Below, piece by piece: positions 24,761-35,579 of a stretch of 64,000 nucleotides of DNA (within the stretch, counting starts at the first letter, position 1; each line of letters begins with the position of its first letter). This DNA is from Medicago truncatula (lineage: Eukaryota > Streptophyta > Magnoliopsida > Fabales > Fabaceae). The translations under genes were made by a program, and so were the position numbers. The notes under the pieces are model-generated. The model ran no database searches and was not told where the DNA came from. It saw nothing but the letters and a program-made list of their open reading frames with translations. The stretch lies in NCBI RefSeq assembly GCF_003473485.1, contig NC_053042.1:20542501-20606500 (forward strand), written 5' to 3'.

Positions 24761-25228
24761 TCAATAAGCAACAGCTGGAACATGGCAATCAAATCCTACA
24801 ACTCTAACCTTAGCTGATTTAACTCCAAACTTCATTCTAACACAACCACCTTTCCGAAACGGTGAAGATGGAGAGGATAAACCAGATGATGCAGAAGAAG
24901 GAGATGATAAACCTGGTGATGATGAAACTACAGGTGTTGATTGAGGAATGTGTTCCTCCCATGTAAATTGCTCATCTTGAACCAAAGGATTAGAAACTCT
25001 AACAGGAGGAGAGCCAAGAAAATAAGGTGGTGATGATGAAACTTCCTTGTTTTGAATGATATCTAGAAGCTCTGTTCCTACATTTGAATCATGCCCTTCA
25101 TTTTCTTGGCAAAATTTCCATCCTAATTGCTTTCTTGGAATTGGTTTGGGATAAAAGAATGTACCCTTCTGGTTAAAACTAATTTCTGGGGTTGCATAAG
25201 AATTGTGTTGAAGAACAAAATGATTCAT
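24761..25228 (-). CDS. Small serine-rich protein, plant-specific
   Basis: A single open frame of 155 residues. It contains the segment SPPVRVSNPLVQDEQF, a signature I associate with plant 'serine-rich protein-related' proteins such as At5g11090. A Ser/Pro-rich stretch follows (SSPGLSSPSSASSGLSSPSS), then a basic, hydrophobic end (KFGVKSAKVRVVGFDC). No signal peptide or membrane segment is seen. The function is unknown. The whole frame has one exon and a clear ATG preceded by AT-rich leader sequence, so it is probably a real gene. Confidence 0.7.
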   Translation of the reverse strand: MNHFVLQHNSYATPEISFNQKGTFFYPKPIPRKQLGWKFCQENEGHDSNVGTELLDIIQNKEVSSSPPYFLGSPPVRVSNPLVQDEQFTWEEHIPQSTPVVSSSPGLSSPSSASSGLSSPSSPFRKGGCVRMKFGVKSAKVRVVGFDCHVPAVAY

Positions 25229-27160
25229 CTTTGCATCAATTTAGGTTCCTCAGGTGATGATGTAATCCCTTGAATTAACATTAAAAACTTTTTCTGAGAC
25301 GTCATGCAATGTTTGGTGTAGAAATTAAATTCAAATAGCTAGGTCTAATGATTACAACTCAGAACAACAAACTTTTTGAGTAAATTAGATTAACAGAACA
25401 CCAAATAGCTTGCGTGATGTATGGTCTTGTGTGGAAGATATAGCTGTTTTTCCAATGTTTAAGAAAACTTTCTGTATCTAAAATTAGAAGATGACTAGTG
25501 GTTATTAATCTATAGTAAAAAAGTACAGATCAGATGATATTTCTGGAAGGAAATTTGAGAGCTTTTCTCTTACGTGCCTACAGAAAGGATCCCAATGTTA
25601 TCGTTAAATATTCAATTCTAGACTTTTGAGCTAGCATTGTATATTTATGGCTCACTATGATTTTAAATTTCGATTGTGGTCTAATTTTTTTTTTATTATT
25701 ATTTTTTTTTTTTACATTTACATAAACTACATAAATATATATTTTTTAACTGGTACTATCACATGCAAATTTCGTATAAACATTTTCGAGCAAAACTAAT
25801 CTCGTTTTATGAACGAATGTGCCCAATGATCTCATCCCACCATATAACGGATCTTTACCCACAAGCTAGCCATCTTAGGTCCGGAAGGATCACATTCTAC
25901 TATAAATAGTATAGTCACTTAAAGCTAAACCACTCCAATAATTTTTTATATCGTTTTCGGTGACAATCGTAGTTTAAAAGAATTATCATATTCCATCACA
26001 AGAGTATACTTTACTTGAAGCTTGATCACCTTAAGAATTTTTCATATGTCGAAAATCAAGCTAAAAACTTATCGTGCAACTTCCATGTTGATAGGGAGCT
26101 CTTCAATCCCGACATAATGTGTCACACTTTTCATCAACGTCAACCAATACTTGTGTACTAATCAACATCTTGTGTAATCCCGATTGCATCGACACATCCT
26201 TGACTTCAAAATTCTACAAGCTAAAATTAATTGTTCCATCAATTTTCTATATAGCTCAAATTTCACATCAATTGCAACAATTTCATAGTACCACCTTTCT
26301 TTTTCTGACGTGGAAGATCATACAATGTTGTAACCCCAAAGCATATTAAGAATTCATATTCTTGGAACAAACCAAAAGCTCTAATATTTATTTTAGGGAC
26401 AAAAACTATGACACTATCTGTCTTTCAGCTCACCTGAGCACAAGATTCCGATTTAGTATACTTCAATTATATATGGACCTGGTTCATTCTTGTGTGATGT
26501 AATTAACTTGGTTCAGACTTGGGGTAGGAGGGTCATGACCAAAGTTGGTTTTAAACTATGTTGTCAATAGCGGGAAATAGCATTGCTATCATAGCTATGC
26601 CTCACATCACGGTGGGTGGCTGCCCTCACATGCGGCGGATGACTCAGATGGCCTGATTGAGAAGGACTTTCAACTAACTCAAAGTGATGGAACAAGACAG
26701 TACGGGCGATGGGTGGCTGCCCTCACATGCGGCATCACGTCCCGTAAGTGAGTAGCAGTCCTTACAGTCGCATTTGCGCTGTGATTTTTGGGAACAGATC
26801 CTTTTTACGCATCACTATTCCCGCGCAAAAGGTTTTCACAACATGATGAAGTAATGTGTTATCATACACACACACTTGTATAGATATGCAAACGGAATAG
26901 ATTGTGTCCAATTATTTTCTCATGTTTTCCATCTCACTTTTAAACATTTTTCTCACATTTTTTATATCTCATCTCTTTTTTATTCAATGGTGCAAATTTT
27001 ACTTATCTTTCATGTCAATGGAGAGAATCGATTTCCATATGCATATCATTTCTACAGTGCAGCTTGACGTAACTCAATATTAATTATTGTACTAGAATCA
27101 CTTCTTGGCTAATGTGTTGAACGGTCATATTTGCAGCTTGTTCGGAATAGTCGGCAACAA
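25229..27160. other. Intergenic; one hAT-end-like repeat near 26.55 kb
   Basis: Mostly AT-rich spacer. From 26,560 to about 26,790 is a GC-richer repeat starting 'gttgtcaatagcggg', like the hAT ends at 53.4-54.9 kb. It contains a 20-bp class direct repeat (gggtggctgccctcacatgc at 26,611 and 26,710). No opposite end was found and no gene is supported. Confidence 0.35.
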
Positions 27161-27530
27161 TAACTTTCTTACATTTTTGTTGATTTTTAATATTTTTATT
27201 TTTGCATTAAAAATTTATTTTTCTACATTTTGCAGTAGCTAACATGATCTATTTTTGTGACATTGTGAGAGTGTACCTTTTTCGATATAATCAACTTTGT
27301 TAGTACGTGACCCCTTCAATATATTTATGTATATGTATGTATGTATACACATACGTATAAAAGTATATATGTGTGCGCACGCACGTACGCGCGTGTGTTG
27401 AAAATAATATTTAATATAGACATTATTACCAATTGTTAGAGAGATCTTAAAATAAAAGAATAATATTGAAATGATACAAATATATATTTTTTTTTTTAAT
27501 TTTGATTACCGCTACTTGTCTTAATTCAAG

Positions 27531-27990
27531 TTTGGAAGCAAACTAGATCAACAGTTTACCTACTCAGCCAAAGGTCGGTTTCAAACAATATTCTGGTTAT
27601 GTCAAAGTTGGTGAAACAAGTCTAAGTAGATCAATCTTCTACTACTTTGTAGAGGCAGATGTAGATCCTGCTTCAAAATCAGTTGTACTTTGGTTAAAAG
27701 GAGGTATGTAACCAACTATGTTAATTTTGCACAATCTGCTAACTATTTTTGTTTCAAAACACTAACGGCATTCTTCTTAAATTCTTCAAGGACCTGGCTG
27801 CTCATCAGTTGGCCAAGGTGCCTTTTCAGAACACGCTCCTATCCGGCCAACAACAAATGGTCTTGTTAAAAACCCCTTCAGTTGGAGCAAAGGTAACACA
27901 CCAACTTTCTTACATTTTTGTTGATTTTTAATATTTTTGTTTTTGTACTAAAAATTTATTTTTCTACATTTTGCAGTAGCTAACATGATC
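27531..27990 (+). pseudogene. SCPL array unit 1
   Basis: Exon A 27531-27703, exon B 27791-27892, start of the third exon 27977. From INSLPTQP on, exon A is open ([17 protein letters not shown], then [23 protein letters not shown]), but the codon just before it is a stop (tag) where unit 4 has AGG. Exon B reads GPGCSSVGQGAFSEHAPIRP and NGLVKNPFSW. GPGCSS is the oxyanion-hole motif of S10 peptidases. The catalytic Ser, Asp and His, which lie further downstream, are absent, so no active enzyme can be made. Confidence 0.8.
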
Positions 27991-28272
27991 TATTTTTGTG
28001 ACATTGTGAGAGTGTACTTTTTTCGATATAATGAACTTTGTTAGTACGCGACCCTTTCAATATATTTATGTATATGTATGTATGTACATACATACGTATG
28101 TAAGTATATATATGCGCGCACGCACACATGTGCGTTGAAAATAATATTTAATATAGACTTTATTACCAATTCTTAGAGATCTTAAATTAAAAGAATAATT
28201 TTGAAATGATACAAATATAAATTATTATTTTTCTTTTTAAATTTTGATTACCACTACTTGTCTTAATTCAAG

Positions 28273-28725
28273 TTTGGAAGCAAACTAGATCAACAGTTTA
28301 CCTAATCAGCCAAAGGTCGGTTTCAAACAATATTCTAGTTATGTCAAAGTTGGTGAAACAAGTCTAAGTAGATCAATCTTCTACTACTTTGTAGAGGCAG
28401 ATGTAGATCCTGCTTCAAAACCAGTTGTACTCTGGTTAAACGAAGGTATGTAACTAACTCTGTTAATTTTGCACAATCTACTAACTATTTTTGTTTCAAA
28501 ACACTAACTACATTCTTCTTAAATTCTACAAGGACCTGACATCTCATCAGTTGGCCAAGGTGCCTTTTCAGAACACAAAGGGTCAACAACAAAGGGTCTT
28601 GTCAAAAACCCCTTCAGTTGGAGCGAAGGTAACACAACAACTTTCTTACATTTTTGTTGATTTTTAAGATTTTTATTTTTCTACTAAAAATTTATATTTC
28701 TACATTTTGCAATTGCTAACACGAT
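28273..28725 (+). pseudogene. SCPL array unit 2
   Basis: Exon A 28273-28445 and exon B 28533-28628. The oxyanion motif is changed from GPGCSS to GPDISS, the NGG at the exon A end is changed to NEG, and exon B lacks several residues after FSEH. The third-exon acceptor AG is mutated (gcaattgc). It has the same preceding tag stop as unit 1. It is a decayed copy. Confidence 0.8.
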
Positions 28726-29006
28726 CTATTTTTGTGACATTGTGTGAGTGTACCTTTTTCGATATAATCAACTTTGTTAGTACGTGACCCCTTCAATATA
28801 TTTATGTATATGTATGTATGTACATACATACGTATGTAAGTATATATGTGCGCGCACGCATGCTCGCGTGTTGACAAATATATTTAATATAGACATTATT
28901 ACCAATTGTTAGAGATCTTAAAATAAAAGTATAATATTGAAATGATACAAATATAATTATTTTTTTCTTTTTAAATTTTGATTACCACTACTTGTCTTAA
29001 TTCAAG

Positions 29007-29475
29007 TTTGGAAGCACACATGATCAACAACTTACATAATCAGCCAAAGGTCGGTTTAAAACAATATTCTGGTTATGTCAAGATTGGTGAAACAAGACTA
29101 AGTAGATCAATCTTCTACTACTTTGTAGAGGCAGATGTAGATCCTGCTTCAAAACTAGTTGTACTCTAGTTAAATGGAGGTATGTAACTAACTCTATTAA
29201 TTTTGCATAATCTACTAACTATTTTTGTTTCAAAACACTAACTACATTCTTCTTAAATTATTCAAGGACCTGGCTGCTCATCAGTTGGCTAAGGTGTCTT
29301 TTCAGAACACGCTCCTATCCGGCCAACAACAAAGGGTCTTGTTAAAAACCCCTTCAGTTGGAGCAAAGGTAACACAACAACTTTCTTACATTTTTGTTGA
29401 TTTTTAATACTTTTATATTTATTTTTGTACTAAAAATTTATTTTTCTACATTTTGCAGTAGCTAACATGATCTAT
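29007..29475 (+). pseudogene. SCPL array unit 3
   Basis: Exon A 29007-29179 and exon B 29267-29368, third-exon start 29459. Exon A reads from HMINNLHNQPKVGLKQYSGY to LVVL and then has a stop where the family has Trp. Exon B has a stop within SSVGQG. It is broken. Confidence 0.8.
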
Positions 29476-29759
29476 TTTTGTGACATTGTGAGAGTGTACC
29501 TTTTTCGATATAATCAAATTTGTTAGTACGTGACCCCTTCAATATATTTATGTATATGTATGTATGTACATACATACGTATGTAAGTAAATATGTGCGCG
29601 CACGCACGCACGCGCGCGTGTTGAAAAATATATTTAATATAGACATTATTACCAATTGTTAGAGATCTTAAAATAAAAGAATAATATTGAAATGATACAA
29701 ATATAAATTATTATTTTTTCTTTTTAAATTTTGATTACCACTACTTATCTTAATTTAAG

Positions 29760-30232
29760 TTTGGAAGCAGACAGGATCAACAACTTACCTAAATAGCCAA
29801 AGGTCGGTTTCAAACAATATTCAGTTTATGTTAATGTTGGTGAAACAAGTCCAAGTAGATCAATCTTCTAATACTTTCTAGAGGCAGATGTACATCCTGC
29901 TTCAAAACCAGTTGTACTTTGGTTAAATGGAGGTATGTAACTAACTTTGTTAATTTTGCACAATCTACTAACTATTTTTGTTTCAAAACACTAACTACAT
30001 TCTTCTTAAATTCTTCAAGGACCTGGCTGCTCATCAGCTGGCCAAGATGCCTTTTCAGAACATGGTCATTTCCGGCCAACAACAAAGGGTCTTGTTAAAA
30101 ACCCCTTCAGCTGGAACAAAGGTAACACAACAACTTTCTTACATTTTTGTTGATTTTTAATATTTTTACTTTTATTTTTGTACTAAAAATTTATTTTTCT
30201 AAATTTTGCAGTAGTTAACATATCTATTTTTT
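29760..30232 (+). pseudogene. SCPL array unit 4
   Basis: Exon A 29760-29932 and exon B 30020-30121, third-exon start 30212. It keeps the ancestral-looking ADRINNLP start but has several stops in exon A. Exon B is open (GPGCSSAGQDAFSEHGHFRP). The unit is cut in the third exon by unrelated sequence. Confidence 0.8.
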
Positions 30233-31314
30233 AATTCAAAAATGTTAGATTTTCTTCATTTTCTTTTGGAATTTTTCTGGGATTCTTGTTGTTGAAGGTT
30301 GATGCAGATGATATGAAGATGAAAAAGAGGAGGAGAAGATGAAGAAAACCTAACATTTTTGAATTAAAACTAACGGAAATGACCAAAATGTGTAAGAGAA
30401 AGAAGTTAAAGGACCAAAATAAATCAAATTTTATTTAAGAGACCAAAGTGATACTACCTAAATAGTTAAGGGACCAAAAATGCAATTTATCCTATTTTTT
30501 AAATTGGTAGATTCATAAATCAATTTGTCATAACAAAATAAATCAGTTAGTTAAATAAAGATTGTTATCGAGCAATTTATATTTTTTGTCATATGCTTTA
30601 GTTTTTGAGTCGGATTTTCTTTCAAAATGTACAGATTCATCTTTTTAATTGAACTACATATTTACAAAATTCATATAATAAACAACTTCAAATTAAAATT
30701 CACGTTGAAATAAACTTGATATAGGACCATGAAGAATAGAAGAAAACAGAATTTAAAGTGCAGTCTGGGTAAAAAAAAAAAATCAACATATGGAGGACTT
30801 CATGGTAAAAGAAAAATTACAAAGTTATTAAACAGTGTTAAAGTGGAAGGGTGATGTTTGTTAATTTAATAATAAAATAAGGGAGGTTTGTATTTAGTTT
30901 AAAACTAGAGGAGGTGTTTGTGCTATTTAACTAAAACCTCAATGGAATTTAGTGTAATTTACCCTATGATTTTTAAATTTAAATTCAGATTCATCTTGCA
31001 CAAAAAGTGATGAAATCATTCTCTAATAAAATTTATTTATTTTCATTAAAAATAAGATTGTCTAGTACAACATGATATAAATCAATTTCCAAAGATAGGA
31101 AAATTAATTTTATTCATGTAAATCAATTTCTGAACCTAAAAAATTGATTTCTATTTATAAAAACAACATCTAACTCACTATTACTAACAAACATGATTTC
31201 TTTTGTAAAAAATAAAAAAAAACATGATTTCTGAGCATTCAAACATTTAACGATTAGCACAGTTAAATAAAAAAAAACTTGGGTAACATTCTCCAAGCAT
31301 ATGTATATAAACAA
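30233..31314. repeat. Foldback repeat and AT-rich spacer
   Basis: 30,230-30,262 (ttaattcaaaaatgttagat...) is complementary to 30,333-30,368 (...aacatttttgaattaa), making a hairpin with arms of about 30 bp. It continues into a 'gaccaaaatg..gggaccaaaaatgc' segment typical of MULE-type MITE interiors. The rest to 31,314 is AT-rich with no gene. Confidence 0.5.
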
Positions 31315-31731
31315 GGCTTAATTGCATGTTTGATCCCATATGTTTATTTTAGTTTTTAAGTTGTTCCTTTATGTTTTAAAAGTTTTAAGTTGGTCCCTTA
31401 AGTTTTAAAAGTTTCAAGTTGATCCAAAACGTTACTCACATTGGAATAAGTTAGTCCCTTCAGTCATTTAACGTTTAAAGATTCGGGTCGACTATATGGG
31501 TGATGAAATTTAACTTATTTAGAAAATCAATTTTAATTTTTTTTTAATTTTTTTTTGTTTTATTAAATTCAATATCATGTCGTGGAAGAGATTAACTTAT
31601 TACAATGTAAGTAACGTTTTGGATCAACTTAAAACTTTTAAAATGTGAGGGACCAAAATAAAACTTTTAAAACACAAGGAACCAACTTGAAAACTAAAAT
31701 AAACATAAAGGATTAAACATGCAATTAAGAC
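31315..31731. mobile_element. MULE-like MITE, about 417 bp
   Basis: The ends ggcttaattgcatgtttgat and catgcaattaagac are inverted repeats extending imperfectly over 100 bp or more (tttattttagtttttaagttg against its complement). The terminal ttaattgca is shared with the 312-bp MITEs of this window, so it belongs to a related family. The flanks ataaacaag / ataaataaa are a possible eroded 9-bp duplication. It lies just downstream of the glutaredoxin-like gene. Confidence 0.7.
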
Positions 31732-31801
31732 ATAAATAAACAACAGTATATAAAATAAAGACATTATAATTGCCATTAGGAAACAAAAATATAGTCATGA
31801 C

Positions 31802-32899
31802 TCATGAGCAGCAAGTTGGGCATCTTATCAAGCCATTTTCATTACAATCAATGCATCTTTTTTCTAATGATGCATCATTGTATCTTCTCAATTTCCCTTT
31901 TTCCTCTTCAAACACTCTTCTACTACCATTGCATTTTGAGCAAGGAACAAACCTTGCATCTCCACATCTTTCACACACAAACCCAGAATCCTTAATAGGA
32001 AAACCTTTCAACAGATTTTCCAATTCACCAGACTCATGTAGCAACCTGATTTCCTCAGCATTTCCCACATGTTTTCCTCTGATAAAAACATGTGGTAATG
32101 TCACCATTTTGTCTCCAAGTGCATTCTGCAATTCCTTCCTATAAGATGAGTCCATTGAAATGTCCCTTTCATCTACTCTAACTCTGAATCCCTTCAATAT
32201 CATTCTAACGGAACAACAATCTTCATAGGTCTTGCGAATACCCCTTAAACTTGTAAAGTAAAACACTATTCTGTCTTCAGCACCAGGTAAACAGCACAAA
32301 TTTCTAGAAATTGAAGAAAGACTACAACTCAAAGGGCTATTACTACTACTACTGCTGCTGCTACTACCGCTACTAGATTCCGCTGACCTTGATAGATGGT
32401 TGTTTCTTCCATGTTTTCTTGATAACAATGCTCTCTTGTAACTCGAAACAACATTTGAGTCCAATTTAGCAAGCAAAGCTTCCTCGGATAAATGTTGCCA
32501 AAGTGGCTTCTTGTTCAATGATGATGGTGAAGAAGAAGAAGAAGAAGAAATGTTCTTCTCCATTGGAGTGTCAAAATTTGGTTCATCGTCAACATCATCA
32601 AGGCCATCCATGAGTTCCCAAGCGTTGATGACTGAGTCAGGTGACAATGATTCTTCTCGCTGTGTTTCGTTCAGTTTTGAGGGTTCGTCATCATAATCGT
32701 TTTGGTTAATCATGAGAAGGGAACCATAGGTGGTGGAGGTGAGGGAAACAAGGTGATGAGTATCACCTTTTCTTGTTGGAGGGTGATGCACAAGAGGCAT
32801 TGGGAGAGACATAGCTTTTGAAACTTGTGAAGAATTAGAATGGTTGTCCTCGGAATTTTTAACAACTATGGTAAGGTTTTTTGAGACTGGACAACCCAT
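31802..32899 (-). CDS. Glutaredoxin-like protein with C-terminal zinc-ribbon
   Basis: A single-exon frame of 365 residues. The N-terminus MGCPVSK fits N-myristoylation (Gly2) and possible palmitoylation (Cys3), suggesting membrane attachment. A long Ser-rich acidic linker follows, including a run of serines around residue 170-190. The glutaredoxin-like fold starts about residue 210 (IVFYFTSLRGIRKTYEDCCS), with the TLPHVFIRGKHVGNAEE substrate/glutathione-binding region near 270. The usual CPYC/CGFC active site is replaced, as in the At5g39865/At3g57070 family. The C-terminus carries four CxxC-type knuckles (CERCGDARFVPCSKCNG..., CIDCNENGLIRCPTCC). It is intact; its reducing activity is doubtful and a role as a scaffold or sensor is possible. 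Confidence 0.9.
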   Translation of the reverse strand: MGCPVSKNLTIVVKNSEDNHSNSSQVSKAMSLPMPLVHHPPTRKGDTHHLVSLTSTTYGSLLMINQNDYDDEPSKLNETQREESLSPDSVINAWELMDGLDDVDDEPNFDTPMEKNISSSSSSSPSSLNKKPLWQHLSEEALLAKLDSNVVSSYKRALLSRKHGRNNHLSRSAESSSGSSSSSSSSNSPLSCSLSSISRNLCCLPGAEDRIVFYFTSLRGIRKTYEDCCSVRMILKGFRVRVDERDISMDSSYRKELQNALGDKMVTLPHVFIRGKHVGNAEEIRLLHESGELENLLKGFPIKDSGFVCERCGDARFVPCSKCNGSRRVFEEEKGKLRRYNDASLEKRCIDCNENGLIRCPTCCS

Positions 32900-34230
32900 G
32901 AATGAATGTGTTCAAATTGAAGAAATTGGTGGAATTTGTGTGTGTATGTGGTTGTCTTGTTAGGAAGACATAAAAGAAGAAATCGAGTAGTGTCGGGTGA
33001 AAGTGATGTTTCAACATTGAGGTAGGTTTGGGAAGGGTGTGATGAATGGTGTATGAAAAGATAGATCCATAAAAATCGTTATTAGTTTAGGACAAATATG
33101 AATTTTTCTTAAATTGATAATTATGAGGGAGAAATTAATGGAAGACTAGGAACTGTGGGTAAAATAGTCAGTTGGAATTTGTAAGATTTCTGTTACATTT
33201 GATATGCATGAATTTTTCGATGGACAGGGATACATAAACCACCTTAGATGACATATACCACTTGTACATCCACATACAAGTGTGACATGTGTCCATGTGG
33301 TTTCCACACATAAAAAACTTACATTTTGTGTCTCTCACACACTCTCACATGAGAGTGGTACAATGTGTGTATGAGAAAAGAGTGTCTATGAAACATTATC
33401 CTTTTCCTATTAGCGATGACGACTAAGCATATTTTTAGCTATCTTCTCTTGTGTTATGTTTTATTTGTGTAAAACACAAAATACATTTGACTTTTCAAAA
33501 AGAGAGCACGTGATTATATTGAACATTAAACAATAATCATTTTAAAAAATTCATTATCTCCCTTATATGTAAAAAAAAAAAAAAAAGGTATGTTTTTGCC
33601 AATAGACCTGATTGATACATGACAATAACATAATATTAAAAAAAAAACACAAATCCACGTTGAATAGATACGACCCTTGATAAGAATTTATAAGAAAAAC
33701 ATTTCTTTTATTACAAGTCGGTTTTGTAACGGACCCATGGACCCATGAACCAAATAGACATTGCAGCTTTGACACTCTGACAATCAGAGTTCTTGGTACG
33801 ATCTCCAACTAACTTCAATGTTCCTCCAGATTTTGCGGATACATATATGATCGAGCACCCCTGTATAAGGACAATTGTGCGCCCTTTCAACGGAGATTCA
33901 TTATTAACCACTTTTATCAACTCTTCTAGAGAGTCTTCACTATGTTATCTCTTGTTCTTGTAATGTCATTGTACCCACACTGGAGCATTACCACCATCGG
34001 AAGCTATCATAGCACCGCCACACCAACGAACCTCTTGTATGGTTATCGTTGATTGAATACAAACGATCTTGTTTACACTTGGAAATTAATTTATAAATGA
34101 GGGATGCAATTATGTAGGAGTAGTAAGACTTAACTCAAACTTTAATATTAAGAGTTTAATCTTATAATTCTAAAGGTATAAGTTTAAATTCTCTGAAGGA
34201 CAATATTAAGAGAAAATGACATCAAATAGA
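32900..34230. other. Upstream region of the glutaredoxin-like gene; no other gene
   Basis: The 5' region and AT-rich spacer. Short open stretches on the minus strand at 33.56-33.92 kb show no domain I recognise. Nothing bounded is seen. Confidence 0.4.
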
Positions 34231-34254
34231 ATATAGCAATATATGTAAAAAAAT

Positions 34255-35084
34255 TAGGGGAGGGATATATTGACTCCAAGAGTAAGTCTAAAGACTTACT
34301 CCAAATCTAAACCCTTCATCTTAATAATAATTAATGGCTAAAATTGATTTTTAATAATCCCTATGGTATGTTCTTTTCACATCTTCTTCCTGATTCCGAC
34401 GACAAATAACATGGAAAGATTGATTTTGATACAAACATGTGTGCCTTCAATCTAAAAGAATCAGAACCGTTCCACTATTTTATCACTGCTACAAATCATT
34501 ATGTATAAGAAATTGGTTTCATAAAAAATTTCATTATGAATAATCGAACACATCATAAATCCACTAATTTGCAATCAACGACTTTCAAACAGTTTCTTTT
34601 CTTCATAAATTGGTGTAGGCTTCTTTAGAATGTTTCGTTCAAATATTGAATTGGTTTCAATGCACCGATTGTTTTCCACACCACTACATGACAGTGATAA
34701 ATGGTGGAGTTGCATCAATACATGAATGGATCAAAATAAAACCTAAAAAGAATGAATATTTCCATTTGAGAAGAATAAAATGATATTGAAAATTAAAATT
34801 TAAAATTTTGAAATTTTAAAATCAATGGTGTTGGTATCTCTAAAAAAAAAAAAGATCAATGGAGTTATTAGGCAAATGTGTGTGTGCCATTGCCACGAAA
34901 CTCAACAGGTTGAAAGGGAAGGGATGAATTAACTTTAACTGCACCGATGTTATGCAATTCTCCTGATTTAACCACACCTAAAAATTAGTAGTAATTAATC
35001 TTATTCATTAATTATTTTTAAGACAAGGGTTAAGATTTGGAGTAACTCTTTTGAGTTACTCTTGGAGTCAATATATCCCTCCTC
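34255..35084. mobile_element. Non-autonomous TIR element, about 830 bp
   Basis: The left end (gggagggatatattgactcc, onward to about 34,320) and the right end (about 35,022-35,084) are inverted repeats of about 60 bp with few mismatches. The interior has no open frame of note. A 24-bp direct repeat (starting atatagcaatatatg) is found right at the left end (34231-34254) and again 54 bp beyond the right end (35138-35161), so the insertion history is not simple. The superfamily is unassigned. Confidence 0.75.
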
Positions 35085-35579
35085 GCAAAATTATATGGTT
35101 GTAAATTAGTCGCCGTCGGGATAAATTGTTTTGCGAGATATAGCAATATATGTAAAAAAATATACACATTATTAAAAAAAATATATATCTTTTACTACCA
35201 TATGGGTGGTATCACACTGCCCAATGCTTTTGTGTCATAAGATCATGGATAATTGGCATTGAAATTGAGTAGTTAAACTATCCATGGTAATAATGGATTA
35301 CTACCTTCCTTTTCCTGCAATTGTTGATTTTGTGCACATTTTGTATTACTTTTGAGTTTTTTTTTCTTTTAATTAATATTTATATTATTGAAGAGAAGCC
35401 CAACGGTAATATACATTTATTCAAGCCAACAAACTATACATTTCTCTTCATACATATTTAACTCATGCAACGGTAATATATATTTTTTCACTCATGCAAC
35501 GGCTAATTTTTTTAACATATATATTTAATTATTTATCCTATTCCATGGTAAAAAAAAAAACTACACATTTCTTTTGAAA

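Larger units (their letters stand above)
27163..30232 (+). repeat. Tandem array of a serine carboxypeptidase gene piece
   Basis: Four full units and one leading partial unit, with periods of 742, 734 and 753 bp measured between exon-A starts (27531, 28273, 29007, 29760). Each unit holds exon A (RINSLPGQP-like region), an intron, exon B (GPGCSSVGQGAFSEH region), a second intron and the beginning of a third exon (VANMIYF), followed by an AT-rich spacer with a purine-pyrimidine alternating hairpin. No unit has a signal-peptide exon or the rest of the enzyme. The array ends abruptly at about 30.23 kb in another repeat. Confidence 0.9.

Noticed and set aside
27330-29640. A CRISPR-like array
   Set aside because: The regular repeats with spacers are 740-bp gene-piece units in a plant genome. 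Neither length nor context fits.
33563-33920. Two short minus-strand frames suggesting a gene piece
   Set aside because: No domain recognised, frames short and interrupted, and the upstream continuation has stops.
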